Positions 6,985 through 14,245 of a stretch of 40,817 bases of DNA are shown piece after piece. The notes under the pieces are model-generated. The model did no database searches. It was not told where the DNA came from and saw only the letters and a list, made by a program, of their open reading frames with translations. The translations under genes and the position numbers were made by a program. Position 1 is the stretch's first letter, and each line of letters starts with the position of its first letter. Source of the DNA: Centipeda artemidis DSM 19719 (lineage in GTDB: Bacteria > Bacillota > Negativicutes > Selenomonadales > Selenomonadaceae); assembly GCF_000426665.1 (NCBI RefSeq), contig NZ_AUFU01000018.1, positions 1 through 40,817 on the forward strand, read 5' to 3'.

Positions 6985-7866
6985 ATGGCAAATGTCAACG
7001 GCGGAGCAATCCAAAAGGCACAGACGGAAAAGAGCGCGGCGGTCAAGACGCAGCGCTCGATGAAAGACCTCATCATCTCGATGGAGGGGCAGATCGCAAA
7101 AGCCCTGCCCTCCGTCATCACGCCCGAGCGTTTCACGCGCATGGTACTCACGGCGATGAGCACGAATAAGGATCTCCAGCTGTGCACGCCGAACAGCTTT
7201 CTCGGCGCGATGATGCAGGCGGCACAGCTCGGCGTCGAGCCGAATACGCCGCTCGGGCAGGCGTATCTCATCCCATACAAGAACAAGGGCACGCTTGAGT
7301 GCAGTTTCCAACTCGGCTATAAGGGGCTGATCGACCTTGCCTATCGGAGCGGCGAGGTCAAGGACATTCAGGCGCACGAAGTACACGAGAATGACACCTT
7401 TGAGTACGAACTCGGGCTTGAGCCGAAATTGAAACATATCCCAGCAATGAAGAATCGCGGCGCAGTTATCATGTACTACGCCATTTTCCACACGAAGGAC
7501 GGCGGCTATGGATTCAATGTCATGAGCGTTGACGACGTTCAGGAACACGCAAGGAAGTACAGTAAACCCTACGGGTCTTCGTTCAGCCCGTGGAAGTCGA
7601 ATTTTGACGAGATGGCAAAAAAGACCGTCCTGAAAAGATGTCTGAAATACGCCCCGATTAAAACTGAGTTCGCTCGCAGCATCAGCACGGATGAGACGAT
7701 TAAGACGACCATTGCGGCAGATATGGCGGAACAGGCGGACGAGACGGATTATATCGATGCCGAGGTCGTCGAGAAGGATGCCCCTGAAGTCATCGAGGAA
7801 AAAGGTCGTACCGTTGATGCGGCAACGGGCGAAGTCCTCGAACTCGAGGCGGAGGAGCAGGCATGA
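6985..7866 (+). CDS. recT: RecT-family single-strand annealing protein
   Basis: RecT coats the 3' strands made by the exonuclease and pairs them with complementary DNA. This 293-residue protein shows the family landmarks: the N-terminal ITPERFTRMVLTAM, the central MMQAAQLGVEPNTPLGQAYLIPY, FQLGYKGLIDLAYRSG, and the W-K-S-NFDEMAKKTVLKR block before the acidic, poorly conserved tail from about 235. The length is typical. AGGAGG precedes the ATG. The next gene, ssb, overlaps it by 4 bases, tying together exonuclease, annealase and SSB. Confidence 0.96.
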   Translation: MANVNGGAIQKAQTEKSAAVKTQRSMKDLIISMEGQIAKALPSVITPERFTRMVLTAMSTNKDLQLCTPNSFLGAMMQAAQLGVEPNTPLGQAYLIPYKNKGTLECSFQLGYKGLIDLAYRSGEVKDIQAHEVHENDTFEYELGLEPKLKHIPAMKNRGAVIMYYAIFHTKDGGYGFNVMSVDDVQEHARKYSKPYGSSFSPWKSNFDEMAKKTVLKRCLKYAPIKTEFARSISTDETIKTTIAADMAEQADETDYIDAEVVEKDAPEVIEEKGRTVDAATGEVLELEAEEQA

Positions 7867-8249
7867 ACAAAGTCGTATTGATCGGGCGTCTCGCCCGCGA
7901 TCCGGAGGTTCGCTACACACAGAGCGGCAAGGCGGTCACATCATTTACGCTCGCGGTTGACCGCCGCGTCCGTAAAGATGCGGACGCACAGCAAACAGCA
8001 GATTTCATCCCCGTCGTTGCATGGGACAAGCTCGCCGAGATATGCGGCAACTATCTGACAAAGGGACGCAGGACGGCGGTGGAGGGGCGCATACAGGTGC
8101 GCAGCTACGAGGTGAAGGACGGCTCGAAGCGCTACGCGACGGAAGTTATCGCCGAAAATGTCGAGTTCCTCGGGGATAAAGGCACGGGGGATAACACCTC
8201 GCAGGGATACGGCGGAACGCCCGTCTCTGATGAAATGATCCCGTTCTGA
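7863..8249 (+). CDS. ssb: Single-stranded DNA-binding protein
   Basis: This 128-residue protein has an OB fold over residues 1-105, beginning with the family hallmark MNKVVLIGRLARDPEVRYT, then FTLAVDR and FIPVVAWDKLAE. A short flexible linker leads to the acidic tip DEMIPF, the docking peptide used by SSB partners. It protects single strands during phage replication and RecT recombination. The ATG overlaps the recT stop, and the stop overlaps the next start (TGATG). Confidence 0.97.
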   Translation: MNKVVLIGRLARDPEVRYTQSGKAVTSFTLAVDRRVRKDADAQQTADFIPVVAWDKLAEICGNYLTKGRRTAVEGRIQVRSYEVKDGSKRYATEVIAENVEFLGDKGTGDNTSQGYGGTPVSDEMIPF

Positions 8250-8911
8250 TGATCGTCCCGGGTAAGGTTGTGCAGGAGGTAGAGGAGGGCTTTCTCATCC
8301 TCCTCCCTGCTGCCGACAAGGAGGCTCTCAAGGGCAAATACAGGCGGGGAGTTAATATCGAGCTGTGCGACCCGCGCAGGATCAGTCCCGAACAGCGGCG
8401 CAAGGCATACGCACTCATCAGGGACATCTCCCTATGGATGGGTGGAACGCCGATGGAAACGGCAAAGGAGCTCACGAAATGGATCTTTCAGGAGAGCGAG
8501 CCCGCGACACTGGAGGAGATGTTCTCACTCTCGGACTGCTCGATGGAGGTTGCACGCCTCTATATCACGTTCCTCATCGACTTTTGCCTCCTGCACGACA
8601 TTCCGTGTGGCGAGCCTCTCTACAAGCTCGCAGAGGACATCGGGCGGTATGTGTGGGCATGCGCCCTTAACAAGCGGTGCGCGGTGTGCGGCAGGAAAGC
8701 GGAGCTGCATCACTGCGCGGGGAGCGTGGTCGGGATGGGCAGGAACAGAAAGGAAATCTGCCATATAGGCATGAAGGTTCTGCCACTGTGCAGGACGCAT
8801 CACACGGAGATTCACCGCATAGGGCATGAGACGTTCTTTCGGCGGTACATCCTAGAGCCTGTACGGGTGGATGAGCGGATCGCGACAGTCTACAAGCTGA
8901 GGAAGGAGTAG
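8249..8911 (+). CDS. HNH nuclease-like protein (HNHc_6 type)
   Basis: Proteins like this are called putative HNHc nuclease in Firmicutes phages and sit beside recT and ssb. The 220-residue chain has an N-terminal part that carries a small beta unit and a helical segment (50-135). The C-terminal part holds the metal-binding elements: C144 and C147 (CAVC), HH at 154-155, C181, HH at 184-185 and H189 (LCRTHHTEIH). It probably acts on recombination or replication intermediates, perhaps like a Rap/NinG-type junction nuclease; this is inference. The start overlaps the ssb stop by one base. Confidence 0.8.
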   Translation: MIVPGKVVQEVEEGFLILLPAADKEALKGKYRRGVNIELCDPRRISPEQRRKAYALIRDISLWMGGTPMETAKELTKWIFQESEPATLEEMFSLSDCSMEVARLYITFLIDFCLLHDIPCGEPLYKLAEDIGRYVWACALNKRCAVCGRKAELHHCAGSVVGMGRNRKEICHIGMKVLPLCRTHHTEIHRIGHETFFRRYILEPVRVDERIATVYKLRKE

Positions 8912-8916
8912 CAAAG

Positions 8917-9162
8917 ATGGATTTTGAGTTTAATCCAAAATATAAAGTCGGTGACGAGGTACAATACAACGACCTTGAAGGTGTCTGCGGCACTGTTGTT
9001 GCGGTTGAGGAATGCGAAACTAACGATTTCGAGGCATATATCGGGTATCTCGTGGAGTATGAAGACCGAAGTCGTGAATGGTGGGCTGAACAGGACATCA
9101 AAGGGCGATATTGTGATCCTGAGGACGACTTGCGTCCGGATGAGGCGGCAGAGGAAGCATAA
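8917..9162 (+). CDS. Hypothetical small acidic protein
   Basis: An 81-residue acidic protein. The pattern KYKVGDEVQYNDLEGVCGTVVAVEE, then YLVEYEDRSREWWAEQDIK, suggests a small SH3-like or KOW-like beta barrel. I know no named family with certainty. AAGGAG precedes the ATG, and the gene lies in the early operon between the HNH gene and the replication initiator. Confidence 0.65.
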   Translation: MDFEFNPKYKVGDEVQYNDLEGVCGTVVAVEECETNDFEAYIGYLVEYEDRSREWWAEQDIKGRYCDPEDDLRPDEAAEEA

Positions 9163-9177
9163 GGAGAGGGGACGCGC

Positions 9178-10206
9178 ATGGACTACATACGGCAGATGAG
9201 CGCATTTATTGACCGCTCTGCGGCGGTGTCTTTAAGTGCGTCCTCTTATGCTCTCTATCTACAGCTATTTGGTCTCAACAACAAACGCCGCTGGGCAGAG
9301 TGGTTCGAGGCGAGCAATGCGTTTTTAGAGACGGTCACGGGGCTCACGAGCAAGACGATTCAAAAGGCACGGCAGGAGCTTATCGAGAAGGGATTCATCT
9401 CTGTTCAGCTTGGTGATCGACGCATCCCAACGCAGTATCACATCATCCGTTTAGGGGAGAAACTCCCCTATAATGGAAACTCGGATGAATCTTTAGGGGA
9501 GGTTATAGGGGAAAAATTCCCCTATAAAGACAATGTTTTAGGGGAAAAATTCCCTCAAAAAGAAGTTTTAGGGGAATCTTTAGGGGAGGTTTTAGGGGAG
9601 GTTATAGGGGAAAAATTCCCCCAAAAGGACGCCGCAGAGCCTACAGCCTCAATGGATTCCGAGCCCCCTAAAACAAAAACAAAAACTAAAACAAATAATA
9701 ATAAACAGCAGCAGCAGTATATACCGCGTGCGTGCGCGCGTGAGGACGAGCCGCAGCCGCCGCATTCTAGGGATAAGCCGGATGATGACCTAGGAGAAGT
9801 GATGCGTACCTTCTCGGACAACATCCATCCCGTTACGGGGGCGATAGAGGCGGATAAACTCGCTGACCTCTACGACACCTACGGGGCAAAATGGGTCATC
9901 GCCGCAATCGCGGAGGCGGTAGAGTGTGGCGGTCGCAATCTCCGCTACATCTCGGCAATCCTCGAACGGTGGCAAAGAGACGGATTTAAGACACAGCGAA
10001 AAACGAAAGGAGCGGTGGCAGATGGAGCAGGCGAAAGAGATCATAGCGCGGATGTCTCCGCAGATGAAACTCCGTGGATACAGCAGCTCAGAGAGTGGGA
10101 GGAGCGAAAACGAAACTCCCCGCGTCCGTGGGACATACAACCTCCCGCAGGAGGTGATCGAGATGCACCGGGAGGAGATCATCCAGATCGAGGACGAGCG
10201 GGATAG
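9178..10206 (+). CDS. Replication initiator with wHTH and DnaD-like domains
   Basis: Residues 1-90 of this 342-residue protein form the winged helix of phage replisome organisers (WFEASNAFLETVTGLTSKTI, then a wing). Residues 92-150 are encoded by the TAGGGGA repeats described as the origin and read as degenerate LGEV/IGEKFP units. A Thr/Lys, Asn and Gln-rich linker (163-180) follows. Residues 210-285 form a DnaD/DnaB2 C-terminal domain (LADLYDTYGAKWVIAAIAEAVECGGRNLRYISAILERW). The protein would bind the iterons in its own gene and hand the helicase loader, encoded next, to the melted region. AAGGAGAGG precedes the ATG. The last 60 residues look poorly structured and overlap the next gene. Confidence 0.9.
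   Translation: MDYIRQMSAFIDRSAAVSLSASSYALYLQLFGLNNKRRWAEWFEASNAFLETVTGLTSKTIQKARQELIEKGFISVQLGDRRIPTQYHIIRLGEKLPYNGNSDESLGEVIGEKFPYKDNVLGEKFPQKEVLGESLGEVLGEVIGEKFPQKDAAEPTASMDSEPPKTKTKTKTNNNKQQQQYIPRACAREDEPQPPHSRDKPDDDLGEVMRTFSDNIHPVTGAIEADKLADLYDTYGAKWVIAAIAEAVECGGRNLRYISAILERWQRDGFKTQRKTKGAVADGAGERDHSADVSADETPWIQQLREWEERKRNSPRPWDIQPPAGGDRDAPGGDHPDRGRAG
9451..9712. other. Probable replication origin: TAGGGGA iterons and A+T-rich tract
   Basis: Eight same-direction copies of TAGGGG (with A after) start at 9452, 9494, 9506, 9539, 9569, 9581, 9593 and 9605, five of the intervals being or adding to exact 12-base steps. Several are halves of palindromes: 9452-9470 (8+3+8) and 9503-9527 (11+3+11) are perfect, while 9536-9560 and 9602-9626 are near-perfect. 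A reverse copy lies at 9665-9672. Directly after comes a strand-biased A+T-rich stretch (9668-9707) suited to melting. Iterons plus an A+T-rich region inside the initiator gene is the layout of lambda O and of many Firmicutes phages. Confidence 0.8.
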
Positions 10207-10936
10207 GTGTGCCGGCTGTGCGGGGACGTGCTACAAGACCGGCTCCGCGCAGGGGATGATCCCTGTCGTCACGGATGATTACGGCCGCTATGGTGTGAGC
10301 TATACCGTCTGCGATGTGGAGCGGAGGCGCCGTGAGAAGGTGCGGCTCGACCGCCTCTTCCAAGCGGCACATGTGCCGAAGCGGTACCGCAATCTTGGCT
10401 TTGCCGATTACCGCGTCACACAGCGCAACAAAGAGGCGGTAAGGGCTGCGCGGTGGATGGTGACGGCAGAGAGCGGCGGGCTGCTCCTGCATGGCGGACG
10501 GGGCGCAGGAAAGACGATGCTCGCGGCTATCATCGCGAATGAGCGGGCAAAGAGCGGCAAGAACGTCCTCTTTGCCAGTGCGATTGACCTCCTCGCCGAC
10601 ATCAAGGCAACGTTCGGAAAAGGGACGACGCAGGAGGTAACGCAAGCGATACGAACGGCGCCAATGTTGGTGCTCGATGACCTCGGGACGGAGCGCATGT
10701 CCTCATGGGTTGGAGAACAGCTTTTCGGGATATTCAACCATCGCTACAACGAGGAGTTGCCGACGATTGTCACGTCGAATTTTGCGCCCGAGCAACTGAG
10801 CAAACACCTATCGGAGATAGACCCGAAGAAACGGGAGAAAGACATTATGGGCGAGCGCATCGTGAGCCGTATTTGCGGGATGTGCGAGCCGATACGGATG
10901 GAAAGCCTCGACTGGCGGATGAAGGAGGTAGGATGA
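10163..10936 (+). CDS. DnaC/DnaI-like helicase loader ATPase
   Basis: This AAA+ ATPase loads the replicative helicase at the origin. From the preferred start it has 257 residues: a Cys-rich N-terminus (C16, C19, C23, C50) likely to bind zinc, Walker A GGRGAGKT at 111-118, Walker B MLVLDDLG at 168-174, and a sensor-like IVTSNF. ATG 10163 is preferred because AGGAGGTGATC, a full anti-16S match, precedes it and the overlap with the initiator gene is then 44 bases. A second possible start is ATG 10022 (304 residues), which has its own AAAGGAG and would overlap by 185 bases. It follows the initiator, as expected. Confidence 0.9.
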   Translation: MHREEIIQIEDERDRCAGCAGTCYKTGSAQGMIPVVTDDYGRYGVSYTVCDVERRRREKVRLDRLFQAAHVPKRYRNLGFADYRVTQRNKEAVRAARWMVTAESGGLLLHGGRGAGKTMLAAIIANERAKSGKNVLFASAIDLLADIKATFGKGTTQEVTQAIRTAPMLVLDDLGTERMSSWVGEQLFGIFNHRYNEELPTIVTSNFAPEQLSKHLSEIDPKKREKDIMGERIVSRICGMCEPIRMESLDWRMKEVG

Positions 10937-11361
10937 TGGACGAATACACACCTTGCAAGAAAAGCGACCCGACGGCACGGGCGGCAATCGGAAACGTTGA
11001 CAGGGACGGATTTCGCACCGTTCGAATGATGAGCGAAAAAGAACTTGCGCGGCATAGAAAGCAGACGCAGCTATGGAACGCGCGCAAGGAGGAAGAACAG
11101 CGGCGCGTGATACAAAAACGGCAGGAGAAATTGCGCCGGCAGAACGCGGAGCTTTTGATGCGTGTCAACTACGTCTTGCGTGCGGGACTAAAAATCAAAG
11201 AGTTTACGCGGTGTGTCTCCCTCGATTACAGCGGGCGGGTAAACGCCATCGAAATTCGCGAACTTGAGAGGATCGGAGAGAGCGTCGGGGCGGCATATGA
11301 GCGGATCGAAAAGATTGTCAACGCCATCGTTGACCGCAATACAGAGAGGAGAACGATATGA
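10936..11361 (+). CDS. Hypothetical early protein with charged coiled coil
   Basis: I do not recognise this 141-residue protein. Residues 38-85 are a strongly charged helix likely to be coiled coil (ELARHRKQTQLWNARKEEEQ and onward). The second half looks globular and helical. Two adjacent ATGs (10933 and 10936) are possible; the second is 7 bases from AAGGAGGT and overlaps the previous stop as TGATG. It lies between the helicase loader and the DUF1064 gene, so a replication or recombination accessory role is plausible. Confidence 0.65.
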   Translation: MDEYTPCKKSDPTARAAIGNVDRDGFRTVRMMSEKELARHRKQTQLWNARKEEEQRRVIQKRQEKLRRQNAELLMRVNYVLRAGLKIKEFTRCVSLDYSGRVNAIEIRELERIGESVGAAYERIEKIVNAIVDRNTERRTI

Positions 11362-11723
11362 TCCTGCACACGCGACGCAAGCCGAACAAGTACGGTGCGA
11401 AGAAAACGACGGTATACGGGCGCACGTTTGACAGCAAGCGCGAGGCAGAATATTACCTCGAGCTGCTTGACCTCAAGCGTCGGGGCGAGGTGGTATCAAT
11501 CACGCTGCAACCGTCCTTTGAGCTCCTTGAGGGGTTCGTGGACAACGCAGGGTACAAGCAGCTCCCGATTACTTACACGCCCGATTTCCTCGTGCGGTAC
11601 GCGGACGGGCATACTGAGGTCGTCGAAGTAAAGGGCATGAAGACGCGTGACTACATACTGCGGAAGAAGCTGTTCCTGCACAAGATGCGGGGGACGGGGT
11701 TGATGTTTCGGGAGGTGCGATGA
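11358..11723 (+). CDS. DUF1064 family PD-(D/E)XK nuclease-like protein
   Basis: The N-terminal RRKPNKYGAKKTTVYGRTFDSKREAEYYLEL and the core YTPDFLVRY-x-EVVEVKG are the signature of DUF1064, a small phage family with the PD-(D/E)XK nuclease fold. The catalytic Asp and the E-x-K are visible in PDF and VEVKG. The protein has 121 residues, the usual size. Proteins at this place in the genome often replace RusA-like resolvases, so cutting recombination or replication junctions before packaging is likely but not proven. The ATG overlaps the previous TGA by 4 bases. Confidence 0.9.
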   Translation: MILHTRRKPNKYGAKKTTVYGRTFDSKREAEYYLELLDLKRRGEVVSITLQPSFELLEGFVDNAGYKQLPITYTPDFLVRYADGHTEVVEVKGMKTRDYILRKKLFLHKMRGTGLMFREVR

Positions 11724-12100
11724 TGAAAAAATATGCGTGGAGCTTTGACGAGGCAGATCCTTTTATGGGCGAGTTTGTATCCGCGGAGGAGGCGTTGAAA
11801 TATGCGCACGAATATGATCCGGACTACAAGGATGTATACGTTGGCGAGGTCGTCCCGTATGTGTCGCATATTTGCGGTGGATGGGTTATTGAGTGTCTGC
11901 AAGAGGACGCTGTAAACGAGTGTGACGAGGTCGCAGATGAATGGATGACAGACGTCACACAGGAGGAGGAAAAAGACCTGTCCGATATGCTGACAGCGGC
12001 GTTTGTAAAATGGGCAAAGAAATACGGACATATGCCGAATTTTGAGCGTGTTATCAATGTGCAGCATTATCAGATGCCCACGGGTGAGGAGGTTCGGTGA
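11723..12100 (+). CDS. Hypothetical acidic protein
   Basis: A 125-residue acidic protein with no family I can name. It begins MKKYAWSFDEADPFMGEFVSAEEALKYA, and the C-terminal half is helical (MLTAAFVKWAKKYGHMPNFERVINVQHYQM). Of the two adjacent ATGs, 11723 is the better spaced from GGAGG (7 bases), while 11720 overlaps the previous stop in the usual way. It ends just before the recombinase gene. Confidence 0.65.
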   Translation: MKKYAWSFDEADPFMGEFVSAEEALKYAHEYDPDYKDVYVGEVVPYVSHICGGWVIECLQEDAVNECDEVADEWMTDVTQEEEKDLSDMLTAAFVKWAKKYGHMPNFERVINVQHYQMPTGEEVR

Positions 12101-12121
12101 CGCGCCGGAGGAGAGGGCAAC

Positions 12122-12733
12122 ATGTCAATTTACGGGTATGTGCGCGTTAGCACTCGCGAGCAAAATGAGGATCGGCAAATAATCGCCCTGCAAACGCTTG
12201 AGATACCAAAGAAAAATATCTTCGTCGATAAGCAATCGGGCAAAGACTTTAACCGCCCCGCTTATCAGAAGATGGTGCGGCGTCTGAAAAAGGACGACGT
12301 GATTTATATCAAGAGTATCGATCGACTCGGCAGGAACTATGAAGAGATACAAGAGCAGTGGCGTATATTGACCAAGGAAAAAGGCGTTGACATTGTGGTC
12401 GTCGATATGCCGCTGCTTGATACACGGCGGGGGAAAGACCTCATCGGAACGTTCATCAGCGATCTTGTCTTGCAGGTGCTTTCGTTCGTTGCCGAAAGCG
12501 AACGTGCGAACATCAAGCAGAGACAAGCCGAAGGGATCGCGGCGGCAAAAGCGCGCGGTGTAGAGTTTGGCAGACCGGCGCGCCCGCTGCCGGAGAACTT
12601 TCTTGAATGCTATCGGCAGTGGAAAGCAGAGAAAATTACAGGGAGTGCGGCAGCGCGGGCGTGCAGTATGCCGCTTGCTACCTTTCGTTACCGTGCGGAG
12701 CGATACGAAAAGGAGGTACAAGATGCGGTATGA
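12122..12733 (+). CDS. Serine recombinase of the resolvase/invertase family
   Basis: Residues 1-140 of this 203-residue protein are the catalytic domain: YGYVRVSTREQ with nucleophile S10, then IYIKSIDRLGRNYEEI and the long helix SFVAESERANIKQRQAEGI. Residues 160-200 form a short helix-turn-helix (ITGSAAARACSMPLATFRYRAERY) as in Hin/Gin and Tn3-type enzymes. It is too short to be a large serine integrase and the phage already has a tyrosine integrase. It might resolve dimers, invert a segment elsewhere, or have become a regulator. No cognate site is evident. AGGAG precedes the ATG. Confidence 0.9.
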   Translation: MSIYGYVRVSTREQNEDRQIIALQTLEIPKKNIFVDKQSGKDFNRPAYQKMVRRLKKDDVIYIKSIDRLGRNYEEIQEQWRILTKEKGVDIVVVDMPLLDTRRGKDLIGTFISDLVLQVLSFVAESERANIKQRQAEGIAAAKARGVEFGRPARPLPENFLECYRQWKAEKITGSAAARACSMPLATFRYRAERYEKEVQDAV

Positions 12734-12926
12734 GGACGAGCTCGGCATAGTCTACTACGTCGCGCCGGATGGGAAATCAGCAAAAGGGAGGCTGCGGTAC
12801 TCGGTGTACTATGCTGATCAGGGACAGGCGCCAGAAGTACTTATAGGGGCGTATCCCACGAAGAAGGATGCGTTAGACAGGCTTGAGGCATGGGCAAGGC
12901 TTTATGACTGGCAGAGGACGGAATAG
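12723..12926 (+). CDS. Hypothetical small protein
   Basis: The protein (67 residues) starts MRYEDELGIVYYV and has alternating short strands followed by a C-terminal helix (KKDALDRLEAWARLYDW). AAGGAGG lies just before the ATG at 12723, and the gene overlaps the recombinase stop by 11 bases. In-frame upstream starts would run into the recombinase gene and lack ribosome sites. No family recognised. Confidence 0.65.
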   Translation: MRYEDELGIVYYVAPDGKSAKGRLRYSVYYADQGQAPEVLIGAYPTKKDALDRLEAWARLYDWQRTE

Positions 12927-12935
12927 GAGGATGGC

Positions 12936-13277
12936 ATGAGCGAACAAAGCGCGGTGAAGAAATACTCCGTTATGGAGGAGGGATTGATCTCTCCACAGGG
13001 GCTTGAAAGGTATCCGCAGGACGAAGAGCAGAACGAATACCGCTATATCCATTTCCCATGGCTTGATAAAATTGCCGAGGGACTCACGGCAGGGGCGCGT
13101 AAGCATCCGGGCGAAACGTGGCGCAGTATCCCTGCAGAGGAGCACGCCGCACGCGCACTGCGGCATCTCTCGCTGTGGCTTGCAGGTGATCGGAGTGACA
13201 GCCATATCATCAACGCGAGTATGCGCTGCATGATGGCGTTTGCGATGATGGAGGAAGCGGAGGTCGGCGCACGTTGA
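12936..13277 (+). CDS. dATP/dGTP diphosphohydrolase-like protein (DUF5664 type)
   Basis: The segment GLTAGARKHP-W-SIPAEEHAARALRHLSLWLAGDRSDSHIINASMRCMMAF fits the short all-alpha hydrolase domain annotated DUF5664 or dATP/dGTP diphosphohydrolase in many phages. Such proteins may shape the nucleotide pool during replication. This one has 113 residues and no purZ-like partner, so base substitution in phage DNA is not suggested. AGGAGG precedes the ATG. The next gene starts inside its last codons. Confidence 0.7.
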   Translation: MSEQSAVKKYSVMEEGLISPQGLERYPQDEEQNEYRYIHFPWLDKIAEGLTAGARKHPGETWRSIPAEEHAARALRHLSLWLAGDRSDSHIINASMRCMMAFAMMEEAEVGAR

Positions 13278-13699
13278 GAGCAAAAGAATACCTGCAAAAA
13301 GTACGAGAAGGAGAGCGTTTGTTGCGTCTCCTTGAATCCGAACGCGTACAGTGTGAAGCCGATATTATCAGCCTGAAGGGCGTTAGCTATAACAAGACCA
13401 TTGTCAGCGGAGGCGGTCAACCCACGGACTTGTCCGCCGCGATTGCAAAACTCGAGTACTACGCCGCGCGTGTCAATCGGCAGTGGGACACTGTAATCAT
13501 GCAGCGCGAGGAGGCAAAGGCGCTGATCGCGAAGCTGTCCGACGTGCGTTATCGCGAAGTCCTGACACGGCGGTATATCCTGTGCGAGAGCTGGGAGCAG
13601 ATTGCCTGTGCGATGGGGTATACATACCGATGGGTGACACATATGCACGGCGCAGCATTACGAGCTTTTGAAAAAGAGTGCCTAGAAGTTCCTATTTGA
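13274..13699 (+). CDS. DUF1492/sigma-factor-like late transcription regulator
   Basis: The N-terminal half of this 141-residue protein is helical coiled coil. The C-terminal half reads LSDVRYREVLTRRYILCESWEQIACAMGYTYRWVTHMHGAALRAFEK, a sigma-70 region-4-like helix-turn-helix as in DUF1492, RinA and ArpU families. These are the last early genes of Firmicutes phages and switch on packaging and structural genes. It starts with TTG at 13274, overlapping the previous stop. Its position just before the HNH-terminase block fits this role exactly. Confidence 0.85.
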   Translation: MRAKEYLQKVREGERLLRLLESERVQCEADIISLKGVSYNKTIVSGGGQPTDLSAAIAKLEYYAARVNRQWDTVIMQREEAKALIAKLSDVRYREVLTRRYILCESWEQIACAMGYTYRWVTHMHGAALRAFEKECLEVPI

Positions 13700-13729
13700 T
13701 CTGTGGTATAGTGTAGGCTGTGGAATATG

Positions 13730-13762
13730 AGGCGAAGCGTCCGACAAGATACTTCGCCTTTT
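13730..13762 (+). terminator. Hairpin after the early operon
   Basis: AGGCGAAG (13730-13737) and CTTCGCCT (13752-13759) make an 8-bp stem with a 14-base loop, followed by TTT. It lies 30 bases past the late regulator and probably ends the early transcript. The loop is long, so it is not a strong terminator by form alone. A TATAGT-like box at 13707-13712 just before it could belong to a late promoter. Confidence 0.5.
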
Positions 13763-13796
13763 CAGCAAAAAAATATAAAAATAGCTAGAAAAAGTA

Positions 13797-13825
13797 TTGA
13801 CAAAAACAAGAGGAGGCGATATAAT
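13797..13825 (+). promoter_or_regulatory. Consensus sigma-70 promoter
   Basis: TTGACA (13797-13802), a 17-base spacer and TATAAT (13820-13825) match the consensus exactly, in an A+T-rich surround. It lies just upstream of the 56-residue basic protein gene and would be active without phage factors. Confidence 0.85.
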
Positions 13826-13851
13826 AAAACCATAGAAAGGAGGTGGTACAT

Positions 13852-14022
13852 GTGATAGAAAAGGGCACGGATTACATCGAACTCGCCGCCGCGCTGATGA
13901 CGGTAGGCGAAGGACTCTACAAGCTCGGCAAATGGCTCGAAGAAAGGAAAACCGAGAAAGAGTCGAAAGAGAAATCCGAAAAGAAAAAGCCCCGCAGTCG
14001 AAAGCGTCGGAAGCGCAAATAG
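13852..14022 (+). CDS. Very small basic protein
   Basis: The GTG at 13852 follows AAAGGAGGTGG and opens a 56-residue frame (the nearby ATG at 13850 stops at once). The first 35 residues are an amphipathic helix (YIELAAALMTVGEGLYKLGKWL) and the rest is very basic, ending KKKPRSRKRRKRK, which suggests nucleic-acid binding. The gene has its own consensus promoter and is followed by a compound hairpin. I know no family. It may be expressed in the lysogen. Confidence 0.6.
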   Translation: MIEKGTDYIELAAALMTVGEGLYKLGKWLEERKTEKESKEKSEKKKPRSRKRRKRK

Positions 14023-14034
14023 CTGACAGCGGAG

Positions 14035-14073
14035 CCACAGGAAAGGGGGCGAGCAATCGCCCCTGACCTGTGG
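14035..14073 (+). other. Compound hairpin (CCACAGG / GGGGCGA stems)
   Basis: CCACAGG (14035-14041) pairs with CCTGTGG (14067-14073), and inside it GGGGCGA (14046-14052) pairs with TCGCCCC (14057-14063) around a GCAA tetraloop. The two perfect 7-bp stems are joined by a small internal loop. No T-run follows, so it looks more like an RNA structure, a weak terminator or a processing or packaging signal than a classic terminator. GCAA is a stable GNRA loop. Confidence 0.55.
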
Positions 14074-14095
14074 ACATTCTATCACATGTAGGACG

Positions 14096-14245
14096 ATGAA
14101 GACAATATTGTTTTTCTCAGTCGTGATGGCCGTACTGATTGCGCGCAGAGCAGATACTATACAATGGCTAGACTGGCTGTTAGGCGTCGGCGTCGGCGTA
14201 ATGCTATCCGCATGGGTCGTGTACTGGAGGGTGCGCCATGACTAA
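14096..14245 (+). CDS. Tiny membrane protein
   Basis: A 49-residue frame starts MKTILFFSVVMAVLIARRAD and has a second hydrophobic stretch (about 27-43, WLLGVGVGVMLSAWVVY), so two membrane segments. The ribosome site (AGGA close to the ATG) is weak. The stop overlaps the next gene start by 8 bases, which supports translation coupling. No family recognised. It could be a holin-like or regulatory peptide, or not expressed. Confidence 0.45.
   Translation: MKTILFFSVVMAVLIARRADTIQWLDWLLGVGVGVMLSAWVVYWRVRHD

Noticed and set aside
6002-7920. Long open frames on the minus strand (6002-6979 and 6955-7920)
   Set aside because: They mirror the exonuclease and recT genes, lack ribosome sites and resemble no protein; they arise from the codon bias of the real genes.
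9451-9626. Spaced repeats considered as a CRISPR array
   Set aside because: Units are only 7-11 bases with steps of 12-42 bases and lie inside a protein gene; iterons explain them.
9703-9718. CAG triplet run as a phase-variable repeat
   Set aside because: It is short, in frame (poly-Gln linker) and length changes would only vary a flexible linker.
12936-13277. dNTP diphosphohydrolase-like gene as sign of 2-aminoadenine DNA
   Set aside because: No purZ-like or phage DNA polymerase gene is present, so base replacement is not supported.
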